NCBI GenBank assembly: GCA_029880275.1
Contig: JAOUOQ010000120.1
Span: 1-6,030 of the forward strand
Direction of reading: 5' to 3'
Length of the DNA: 6,030 nucleotides
From: Candidatus Aminicenantota bacterium
GTDB lineage: Bacteria > Acidobacteriota > B3-B38 > Guanabaribacteriales > B3-B38
The notes beneath the pieces are model-generated. The model saw only the letters and a program-made list of their open reading frames with translations, was not told where the DNA came from and made no database searches. Each line of letters begins with the position of its first letter. Within the stretch, counting starts at the first letter, position 1. Made by a program: the position numbers and the translations under genes. Shown one piece after another: positions 1-5,795 of the stretch.

Positions 1-2243
1 ATTTCTTTGAGGACATTTTTCACCGGCAGACCAAAGCTCTCTATGGGCAGGTTGGAGGCGGAATCAAAGGTTATGAGAGTGCCGCCGGCTTCTACAAAGG
101 ATTTCAGGTTGGCCACCCCTTCGTTGTCTATCCCCCCTTCGTAAGGCGACGGCAGTGGGGTATAGGGGCGATCGGGTCTTTCGTCCCGTCTCCCGGTTAT
201 TATCTGTTGGGGGCTATCATCGGGGATGATTATGACATCGTAACGGTCTCTGAGGTTGCCGGTGCGCATCTCAGCATTATGGATATTCTTGTAAGGGAAC
301 TCAAACTGCTCCAGCAGCCATCTGGTCCACCCTTCGTCCATATTTGCCGTCCACGGCTGGTATAAGCCCAATTTTAGGGGCTTCAGCAGATAACCCTCCC
401 CGCTGATTTTCTTGTTTGCCGCATAGATGTTTAGACGGAGCTCCTTGGCTATGGAAGCCATGGCTTGGTGTATTCCCTTCCTGACAGGGACAATCACCGC
501 TCCCGGCTCAAAGCTCCTGTCGGCGAACTTTAGCGGCTCCTTAGCCCAATAGACTTGATAGCCATCCTTCAACAGGCGGTTTACCGCGGTAAAGGAGTTA
601 TTGGTGCTATGCGAGAATACATAGGCATAGGAAGCCCGTCCCGAGACCACTCCCTCTGGATACTCTGCTTCTTTTATCGCTGCCAGCTCTGCCCTGAAGG
701 GGGACTTGATGGTCACCGTCTTCACCCCCATCTGCAGGGGGAGGGTCCATCCTGTATAATCGTATGGCGGTTGGGGGGGACCTTCGGGATAGAGCCTGAT
801 ATCGGGATACTCCTGCCGTTCCAGCATATCCTTGGCGTATGCTCTGAATGGCTGGGACATCAGAATCACATATGTACCAGCAGGATAGGTAATCCCATCG
901 GCGGTGAAGGAGTCGGTGGCTTTGTGAACCTCAACCCCTCCCAGCATCAGGGTTTCTATCATCTTGATAGCGGTTATCATATCCCGCTGGTCTGGAGGGA
1001 TAAGGAAGGCAAAGGGAGGCTCTTTTTCTCCTTTTTCAATAGCCTGCTTTCCCATGAGATAGAAGTTGTACAAGAAGTCCTCTTTGTAAGCGGCGGCTGT
1101 TTCTAGCAGTGAAAAGGAGGCGACCAGCTCGTAATCCACTAAGTTCCTGAGTCTCCACCAGCCCCCCGGCCAGGGGTTAGGGAAGTTCTCCTGCGGTTTG
1201 TATTCGGGCAGCCCTCGGCGCCCACCACTGAGCTGGGATTTGTCGATGAAAATTGGTGTAGCTACTTTGACGCTGGCTGCTTCGGTTAACAGCCCCACCA
1301 TATTGTGCCACCAGGGAGTCATCAGGAAAGACCCCTCCCACCAGGCGGTGTAAATTGCCTTGCTGACCACGCCGGAGTAGCCCTCCTCTTCCAGGTCCAT
1401 GGTCATTCGGGCGCCAAGGAGAGCAATCTCTCGCCAGATAATCGGGTTTACATTGGGGTTTATGGGGTCGGTGAAAGGTGGAACGAAGAGCCGCGCTCCA
1501 TAGGAGCCCATTTGATGCTCGTCCAGTATTATCTCGGGAAACCACTCGTGATAGAGCACTCTGGTTATGAGCTTGGTTTCCTTCTGGGTGACCATGAAGG
1601 CATCTCTGTTGTCGTCATGCCCGGTATACTTGTGGTAAAGCCAGGGCATCCTGCCACCCTCATATTCGGTGCCCAGATACTTGTTGTACCAGTCAACCAC
1701 CATTATCTGCCCATCGGGATTCAGAGAAGGAACCAGTAGAAATATGACCTTGTCAAGGATATTAATAATCCGAGGGGATTCATCAGTAATCAACTGATGG
1801 GCTAATTCCAGGGACATCTGAGAGGAGGCAATTTCGGTGGAATGGATATTACAGCTAATCATAGCCACCACTTTCCCTTCGGCAGCCAGTTTGCGAGCCG
1901 CTGCGGGATTGAGTCCTCGAGGCTTGGCTAAAGAACGCTGGATTCTTTTGTAAGAATCCAGTTGAGTCATGTTGTCAGCGGAAGTGATAATCACCATAAT
2001 GAAGGGATTCCCTTCGGTGGTCTCTCCCAGGGTCTTAACCCTGAGCTTATCCGACCTTTCGTCCAGGAGTTTGAAGTAATTTATTATTTGAGGCCAACTG
2101 GCTATCTTGTAGTCGGCACCCATTCGGAAGCCAAAAAAATCCTCTGGTGAGGGAACCACTGTCTGAGCGGACAGAAGCGAGGCGGTGAGCAGAATCAGAA
2201 ACAGGGATACAATAACTTTGGGAAATAACTTTAAATTCCTCAT
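1..2243 (-). CDS. Secreted M14-family zinc carboxypeptidase, partial (C-terminus beyond the left edge)
   Basis: An uninterrupted reading frame of 747 codons runs from ATG (2243-2241) off the left edge with no stop. A Shine-Dalgarno AAGGGAG lies 7 bases before the ATG. Residues 1-26 look like a signal peptide: basic start, hydrophobic stretch about 9-24, and Ala-X-Ala-like cleavage near LSA-Q, so the enzyme should act outside the cytoplasm. The M14 catalytic set is present in order: HSTE (H134, E137) and H243 in DEHQMG as zinc ligands, NPDG at 175-178, N212-R213 in GHDDNRDAF as the substrate carboxylate site, and E321 in LLTEAAS as the likely catalytic base. After a middle region (about 360-600) a glutamine-amidotransferase-like segment begins near GLYQPW (626-631) and includes YDVIII (668-673). 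This matches long bacterial M14 proteins of unknown substrate. The family is secure. Whether it removes single residues from peptides or has another substrate is not visible. It is divergent from the codB-like operon. Confidence 0.93.
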   Translation of the reverse strand, partial: MRNLKLFPKVIVSLFLILLTASLLSAQTVVPSPEDFFGFRMGADYKIASWPQIINYFKLLDERSDKLRVKTLGETTEGNPFIMVIITSADNMTQLDSYKRIQRSLAKPRGLNPAAARKLAAEGKVVAMISCNIHSTEIASSQMSLELAHQLITDESPRIINILDKVIFLLVPSLNPDGQIMVVDWYNKYLGTEYEGGRMPWLYHKYTGHDDNRDAFMVTQKETKLITRVLYHEWFPEIILDEHQMGSYGARLFVPPFTDPINPNVNPIIWREIALLGARMTMDLEEEGYSGVVSKAIYTAWWEGSFLMTPWWHNMVGLLTEAASVKVATPIFIDKSQLSGGRRGLPEYKPQENFPNPWPGGWWRLRNLVDYELVASFSLLETAAAYKEDFLYNFYLMGKQAIEKGEKEPPFAFLIPPDQRDMITAIKMIETLMLGGVEVHKATDSFTADGITYPAGTYVILMSQPFRAYAKDMLERQEYPDIRLYPEGPPQPPYDYTGWTLPLQMGVKTVTIKSPFRAELAAIKEAEYPEGVVSGRASYAYVFSHSTNNSFTAVNRLLKDGYQVYWAKEPLKFADRSFEPGAVIVPVRKGIHQAMASIAKELRLNIYAANKKISGEGYLLKPLKLGLYQPWTANMDEGWTRWLLEQFEFPYKNIHNAEMRTGNLRDRYDVIIIPDDSPQQIITGRRDERPDRPYTPLPSPYEGGIDNEGVANLKSFVEAGGTLITFDSASNLPIESFGLPVKNVLKE

Positions 2244-2250
2244 GTTTGCT

Positions 2251-2257
2251 CTCCCTT
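2251..2257 (-). promoter_or_regulatory. Ribosome binding site of the M14 peptidase
   Basis: On the minus strand the sequence AAGGGAG lies 7 bases upstream of the ATG at 2243. It supports that start, which also gives a complete signal peptide. Confidence 0.7.
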
Positions 2258-2307
2258 CTGCGAATAGGAAAAAATTAAAACCATCTGATAGTGCAAAAAA
2301 CAATATA

Positions 2308-2336
2308 AATATATCATCAACCCCTCATGCTATCAA
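2308..2336 (-). promoter_or_regulatory. Predicted sigma70-type promoter of the M14 peptidase gene
   Basis: On the minus strand, TTGATA (2336-2331) and TATATT (2313-2308) are separated by exactly 17 bases. Each hexamer matches the bacterial housekeeping consensus at five of six positions. Transcription would begin near 2301, giving a leader of about 58 bases before the ATG at 2243. The call rests on consensus matching only. Confidence 0.6.
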
Positions 2337-2381
2337 GAGCTTTTATAGCCGCCCTTAGTTGAGGTGTGCCGGAAAAGTCAA

Positions 2382-2410
2382 TTGAATTACCAGTAATGCT
2401 TTGATAGAAT
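2382..2410 (+). promoter_or_regulatory. Predicted sigma70-type promoter of the permease-DUF1177-AroM operon
   Basis: TTGAAT (2382-2387) and TAGAAT (2405-2410) are separated by 17 bases, matching the consensus at four and five of six positions. The start of transcription would be near 2417, about 60 bases before the TTG start codon at 2478. The -35 element overlaps an 8-base palindrome, TCAATTGA (2378-2385). The -35 elements of the two divergent promoters are only about 45 bases apart. Confidence 0.55.
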
Positions 2411-2421
2411 ACTTATTGTTG

Positions 2422-2449
2422 AGTTCTTTTCCCCATTCCATGGAGAACT
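2422..2449 (+). promoter_or_regulatory. Inverted repeat in the operon leader, possible hairpin or operator
   Basis: AGTTCT (2422-2427) is followed by its exact reverse complement AGAACT (2444-2449). Two further G-U pairs could extend the stem inward, leaving a 12-base loop. It lies between the predicted transcription start and the ribosome binding site of the permease gene. No T-run follows the second arm, so it does not look like an intrinsic terminator. A six-base stem can arise by chance, so functional relevance is uncertain. Confidence 0.3.
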
Positions 2450-2477
2450 GACCATAGAAAGAAGAGAGAAGCCCGAC

Positions 2478-3791
2478 TTGAAATCTGAGCTCCTCGAGGA
2501 TTATTCCCTCACTCCCGTCCCACCAGAGCGGAGGCGGCACTGGATCAGTGTAGCGATGGTCTGGATCGGGGTGGCCATTGTGATGTCCGCCATCTTAAGG
2601 GGAATGATGGTGGGGATGGGCCTGGGCTCCTTTAAGAGCCTGGTAATAGCCTATCTATTAGGGGAGGTAATGCTGATTGTCATGATGGGTCTGACCGGTT
2701 TCATAGGAGCAAAGGTAGGGCTTTCTACCCCTCTGGTTGCCCGTGCTCCCTTCGGGAGTGTCGGCTCTCAGATAATATCCCTCTGTCTGGCGGGTTCTTC
2801 CATAGGATGGTTTGGCGTTCAAGCAGGGCTTTTTGCCGAGACAGTAAACGCTTACACCGAAACCAGTGTGCCTGTTCCCTACATAGCCTTCACTGCCGGG
2901 ATAGTGATGATGTCTACGGCTGTTTTTGGCTTCCGTGGTCTGAAGATGCTGAGCTGGGTATCAGTACCCTTGATGCTTATAGTACTCATTATTGCTATGA
3001 TAAAGATTGGTCAGAACTTCCTTCCTCATGATATATTGGTGAATTTAGCCAAGAACCACCACCCCGACCCTTATCCTCTGACTATAGGGGGGGCTGCCTC
3101 GCTGGTAGCGGGGGGATTTATCGTGGGGGCAGTGACCAGCCCCGATGTCTTTCGCTATGCCCGTAGAAGAGTGAGAGATGTATTCTATGCGGCTACCCTG
3201 GCTATGGGAGTGAGCGCACTGATGCATGTGGTCGGGTCGGTTCTGACGATGTCCACCGGAGAGTACCACGAGAGGCTTCCCTTCCTGATTATCTCGCCGC
3301 AGTATCTGGGAATGGGGCTTATCGGATTCGTCATCCTGGCATTAGCCCAGTGGACTTCAAACGATAACAATCTCTACTCCGCTGTGTTGGCACTAAATAA
3401 CATAATAAGATGGGATAAGTGGAAGCTGACTATTGTGGCCGGTGTTCTTTCCTCCTTGCTGGCGGCGGCTGGTATCCTGGGTAGGATAGAGCTTTTTCTG
3501 ACTCTCCTGACGGTGGGCATCGGTCCTATAGGAGGGATTATCATCGCCCATTACTATCTCCTCAAACGCAGGAACGGGGAGCATGGACAATGGAAAGCAA
3601 CAAGGTCTTGCAATTACAAAGCTCTTATGGTTTATTTCATATCCTTCGGTATCGGCTGGATTACCTCGGGGCATCCTTATACTATTAAAATCTTTCCTTT
3701 CTCCGCTTTTGCTTTCAATGGGATTATCTCCGCTATGCTTCTCTATTATATAGTTATGAAACTGGCAAGACGAGGTAAAAAGGAGGTCTAA
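2478..3791 (+). CDS. CodB-like NCS1 family permease (cytosine/allantoin/hydantoin-type transporter)
   Basis: This 437-residue polytopic membrane protein is the normal length for the nucleobase:cation symporter-1 family and aligns by eye along its whole length with E. coli cytosine permease CodB. Visible landmarks are FIGAKVGLSTPLVAR (75-89) with PFGSVGS after it, GSSIGWFGVQAGLFA (106-120) in the substrate-site helix, AGGFIVGAVTSPDVFRYAR (211-229), QWTSNDNNLYS (291-301) and GIGPIGGIIIAHYYL (347-361). About 12 hydrophobic helices are expected. The family imports cytosine, uracil, allantoin or hydantoins with H+ or Na+. The exact substrate cannot be read here. The start is TTG: the only in-frame ATG nearby (codon 27) lies inside the first helix, and a purine-rich AGAGAAG sits just upstream. 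It is the first gene of the operon, and the next gene begins 3 bases after its stop, implying that the transported compound feeds DUF1177 and AroM. Confidence 0.9.
   Translation: MKSELLEDYSLTPVPPERRRHWISVAMVWIGVAIVMSAILRGMMVGMGLGSFKSLVIAYLLGEVMLIVMMGLTGFIGAKVGLSTPLVARAPFGSVGSQIISLCLAGSSIGWFGVQAGLFAETVNAYTETSVPVPYIAFTAGIVMMSTAVFGFRGLKMLSWVSVPLMLIVLIIAMIKIGQNFLPHDILVNLAKNHHPDPYPLTIGGAASLVAGGFIVGAVTSPDVFRYARRRVRDVFYAATLAMGVSALMHVVGSVLTMSTGEYHERLPFLIISPQYLGMGLIGFVILALAQWTSNDNNLYSAVLALNNIIRWDKWKLTIVAGVLSSLLAAAGILGRIELFLTLLTVGIGPIGGIIIAHYYLLKRRNGEHGQWKATRSCNYKALMVYFISFGIGWITSGHPYTIKIFPFSAFAFNGIISAMLLYYIVMKLARRGKKEV
3780..3787 (+). promoter_or_regulatory. Near-perfect Shine-Dalgarno sequence of the DUF1177 gene
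   Basis: AAGGAGGT lies within the last codons of the permease gene, 7 bases before the ATG at 3795. It is the strongest ribosome binding site in the window. Its position inside the upstream gene suggests translational coupling. Confidence 0.8.
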
Positions 3792-3794
3792 TAT

Positions 3795-4730
3795 ATGGCT
3801 TTAAAACAGGTAATGGAGGCCTACGAGCTGTTAGATAGTTCTCGGGTAAACGGGGATGCCGTAGCCCAGGTCTTTCGGGAGCGTGGGTTAACCGAGGTGA
3901 CAGTGGAACATCTCAAAGGAGAGAAGGAGAGCACCGATTTTATAAAAGTGCTCATACCGGGCAGCTCTGGTAAAAGAAGCGGCGGAAAAGCTCCCACCCT
4001 GGGAGTGATAGGAAGGGTTGGAGGCATAGGAGCCCGCCCGTCAAAGGTAGGATTAGTATCAGATGCGGATGGGGCGGTGACAACAGTTGGCACCATGTTA
4101 AAGCTGGCTGATATGCAGCTTCAAGGGGATATTCTGAAAGGAGATGTCATCGGAGCTACCCATATCTGCCCCCACGCCCCCATCAAACCCCACCATCCGG
4201 TGGATTTTATGGATTCCCCGGTGGATATGAACAGGCTCCTCCAACTGGAGGTGGACCCTGCCATGGATGCCATTCTATCGGTGGACACCACCAAAGGGAA
4301 CCGGGTCATCAACCATAAAGGGTTTGCCATCTCTCCCACGGTGAAAGAGGGTTATATCTTGAAAACAAGCGAAGACCTACTCGACATAATGCAGATAGTA
4401 TGCGGGAGGATGCCCGCGGTATTTCCTCTCACCACCACCGATATAACCCCTTACGACAACGGTCTTTACCATATAAATAGTATTATGCAGCCGTCAGTGT
4501 TAACCGATGCTCCGGTGGTGGGAATTGCCATAACAACTGAGACGCCGGTGCCTGGGTGCGCCACCGGGGTGAGCCATGTAATCGATATGGAGGTTGCCGT
4601 CAGGTTCATCATCGAAGTAGCCAAGGCTTTCGGTGAGGAGAGGGTGAACTTTTACGACCGCGATGAATTCCGCCGCGTGTTACAGAGATATGGCTCTATG
4701 AAGCATCTTCAAACCCTGGGCAAGAGTTAG
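3795..4730 (+). CDS. DUF1177 family protein
   Basis: This 311-residue soluble protein has no signal peptide or membrane segment, so it is probably cytoplasmic. I recognise it as the DUF1177 family, whose function is unknown to me. Candidate functional segments are LVSDADGAVTTV (87-98), ATHICPHAPIKPHHPVDFMD (121-140) with H123, C125, H127, H133 and H134, SVDTTKGNRVINHKGFAISP (162-181), and ITTETPVPGCATGVSHVIDM (246-265) with E249, C255 and H261. The density of His, Asp, Cys and Glu suggests a metal-dependent enzyme. The Asp-rich turn before a helix and the late Gly-X-Ser-His-Val-Ile-Asp stretch loosely resemble M28/M42 metallopeptidases, but this is only a visual impression. The start is fixed by a strong Shine-Dalgarno. 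It sits between the CodB-like permease (3-base gap) and aroM (21-base gap), so it probably acts on the imported compound or a product of it. Confidence 0.88.
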   Translation: MALKQVMEAYELLDSSRVNGDAVAQVFRERGLTEVTVEHLKGEKESTDFIKVLIPGSSGKRSGGKAPTLGVIGRVGGIGARPSKVGLVSDADGAVTTVGTMLKLADMQLQGDILKGDVIGATHICPHAPIKPHHPVDFMDSPVDMNRLLQLEVDPAMDAILSVDTTKGNRVINHKGFAISPTVKEGYILKTSEDLLDIMQIVCGRMPAVFPLTTTDITPYDNGLYHINSIMQPSVLTDAPVVGIAITTETPVPGCATGVSHVIDMEVAVRFIIEVAKAFGEERVNFYDRDEFRRVLQRYGSMKHLQTLGKS

Positions 4731-4739
4731 CCGGTGTGA

Positions 4740-4744
4740 GGGAG
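4740..4744 (+). promoter_or_regulatory. Ribosome binding site that fixes the TTG start of AroM
   Basis: GGGAG lies 7 bases upstream of TTG at 4752. An in-frame TGA at 4737-4739 excludes any start further upstream, and the next in-frame ATG is codon 22, beyond the conserved first strand. TTG is therefore the best start. Confidence 0.7.
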
Positions 4745-4751
4745 AGTACCT

Positions 4752-5423
4752 TTGACAAAAATTGTCGGGGCAGTCACCATCGGTCAATCGGGTCGAGGGG
4801 ATATTATCCCTGAGATGAGTGAAATCTCAGGGAAAGGAATAGAGTTTGTAGAGGCAGGTGCGTTGGACGGTTTCTCTCTTTATCAGGTAGAACAACTAAA
4901 GCCCATGGAGGGGGAGCATACCTTGATTACCCGATTAAAAGATGGAAGGGCAGTTAAGGTAGCCACGGGGAGGATTATCCCTTTAGTGCAGGCTTGCATT
5001 GATAAGTTGACCAGACAGGGTATTGACCTGCTGACCATTCTGTGCACCGGTCAATTTCCTCCGTTTGACACCTCCCGATTAATTATCTATCCTTTAAAGC
5101 TCCTCTACTATACAGTTGGGGCACTTTCGCCGTTAAAAAAGCTGGGAATAATCGTCCCTTTGCCGGAGCAGATAGAGTCCGCCAGAGAAAGATGGCGTTT
5201 ACACGGACAGGAGGTTGTTATCCAATCAGCTTCCCCTTATGGGGATGTGGAGAGATTAAGGGAGGCAGCCCAGCATCTCTCTGCCCTTGGGGCGGAGCTT
5301 ATCATTCTTGATTGTATGGGGTTCGACCGGCGGATGAAGCAGATAGCTCTTGATGAGGCAAACAAACCAGTACTATTGCCTCGCTCCCTCTTAGCCCAGC
5401 TTATCGGCGAGCTGCTCACCTGA
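4752..5423 (+). CDS. AroM family protein, Asp/Glu/hydantoin racemase-like
   Basis: This 223-residue protein matches the AroM family in length and landmarks: an N-terminal strand IVGAVTIGQS (4-13), EHTLITRLKDGRAVKV (55-70), LLTILCTGQFPPF (93-105), LGIIVPLPEQ (131-140), AELIILDCMGFDRR (181-194) and a PVLLPRSLLAQLIGELL tail. E. coli AroM is encoded beside aroL and has no known function, so the name does not imply a shikimate-pathway role. No aromatic biosynthesis gene is seen here. C98 (ILCTG) and C188 (LDCMG) lie after two core strands, as do the paired catalytic cysteines of Asp/Glu and hydantoin racemases. This suggests a cofactor-independent racemase or isomerase, by inference only. It is soluble and cytoplasmic. 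It is the third gene of the operon, 21 bases after DUF1177, with a TTG start supported by GGGAG. Confidence 0.88.
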   Translation: MTKIVGAVTIGQSGRGDIIPEMSEISGKGIEFVEAGALDGFSLYQVEQLKPMEGEHTLITRLKDGRAVKVATGRIIPLVQACIDKLTRQGIDLLTILCTGQFPPFDTSRLIIYPLKLLYYTVGALSPLKKLGIIVPLPEQIESARERWRLHGQEVVIQSASPYGDVERLREAAQHLSALGAELIILDCMGFDRRMKQIALDEANKPVLLPRSLLAQLIGELLT

Positions 5424-5458
5424 GATGAGACATTGAATGAAGGAATAAGAGACCGATT

Positions 5459-5746
5459 ATGATAATTGACGAAAGCTGGCAATCAGTCAAAGTTCAGTGC
5501 TACAGCGGCTATAAAGGGGAGGAGACCCCCCTCTCTTTTCAGGTGGGCAAAAAAAGATATAATATTAGTAGGGTATTGAAGCGATGGTATGAAGGGGAAA
5601 GAGGGGATAATATAGCTCTAAGGCGTGTCTTCAGAGTAGCTATTGAGAAAGGAGACAACTATACATTGGTATACGATAATATGACCGATGAATGGTATGC
5701 CAAAGCTGAGGATGTCTTTAAAGAGGACCTCGCTGATGGGCGCTGA
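5459..5746 (+). CDS. Small conserved-looking cytoplasmic protein of unknown function (95 aa)
   Basis: This small, charged, soluble protein has no signal peptide or membrane helix. It begins with a hydrophilic stretch, then VKVQCYSGYKGEETP (10-24), SFQVGKKRYNISRVLKRWYE (26-45), FRVAIEKGDNYTLVYD (58-73) and DEWYAKAE (77-84). This alternating pattern suggests a small beta-barrel. The Cys-Tyr-Ser-Gly-Tyr opening and Arg-Trp-Tyr middle resemble short uncharacterised proteins I recall from several bacterial phyla, possibly near DUF6504, but I cannot confirm the family. The ATG at 5459 has only a distant AAGGA (5440-5444) or a weak AGAGA upstream. The 35-base gap after aroM holds no terminator, so it may be transcribed with the operon, although its family appears unrelated to transport or catabolism. 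That the gene is real is supported by its fit to gene order and by the absence of a better frame. Confidence 0.75.
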   Translation: MIIDESWQSVKVQCYSGYKGEETPLSFQVGKKRYNISRVLKRWYEGERGDNIALRRVFRVAIEKGDNYTLVYDNMTDEWYAKAEDVFKEDLADGR

Positions 5747-5769
5747 ACATTTATCTCCTTCTTTGTTAA

Positions 5770-5781
5770 CTTTTTAAAAAG
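5770..5781. repeat. 12-base AT-rich perfect palindrome between two genes
   Basis: CTTTTTAAAAAG is self-complementary and lies in the 49-base gap between the 95-residue gene and the GWxTD-like gene. The lack of a G+C stem argues against an intrinsic terminator. It could be a protein-binding site or part of a promoter for the next gene, or simply low-complexity sequence. Confidence 0.35.
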
Positions 5782-5795
5782 AATAGGATGGAAAA

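Noticed and set aside
555..1739. Open frames on the plus strand at 555-1106 and 1305-1739, and a minus-strand frame at 1177-1545
   Set aside because: They overlap the continuous M14 peptidase frame on the minus strand, which has the full zinc motif set. The translations of the shadows show no recognisable domain.
1962..2150. 62-codon plus-strand frame
   Set aside because: It is antisense to the N-terminal part of the M14 peptidase and has no recognisable features.
2355..2540. 61-codon minus-strand frame across the intergenic region and the start of the permease gene
   Set aside because: It overlaps the operon promoter and the permease N-terminus and has no family features.
2807..3674. Short frames inside the permease gene on both strands
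   Set aside because: The permease frame matches CodB throughout, so these are out-of-frame shadows.
3821..4339. Minus-strand frames at 3821-4096 and 4121-4339
   Set aside because: They are antisense to DUF1177, Ser/Pro/Thr-rich as shadows often are, and lack convincing start signals.
4752..5423. Shikimate-pathway role suggested by the AroM name
   Set aside because: The name comes from the E. coli aroL neighbourhood, where the function is unknown. No aromatic biosynthesis gene is seen here, and the context is a permease and DUF1177.
5237..5482. 81-codon minus-strand frame
   Set aside because: It is antisense to the end of AroM and the start of the 95-residue gene, with shadow-like composition.
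5765..5791. Promoter for the GWxTD-like gene (TTGTTA with TAGGAT, 15-base spacer)
   Set aside because: The spacer is short and the -10 element poor, and transcription would start at about the ATG itself, leaving no leader for the ribosome binding site.
5747..5795. Intrinsic terminator after the 95-residue gene
   Set aside because: The only symmetry is an A/T-only palindrome without a G+C stem, so a terminator is not supported.
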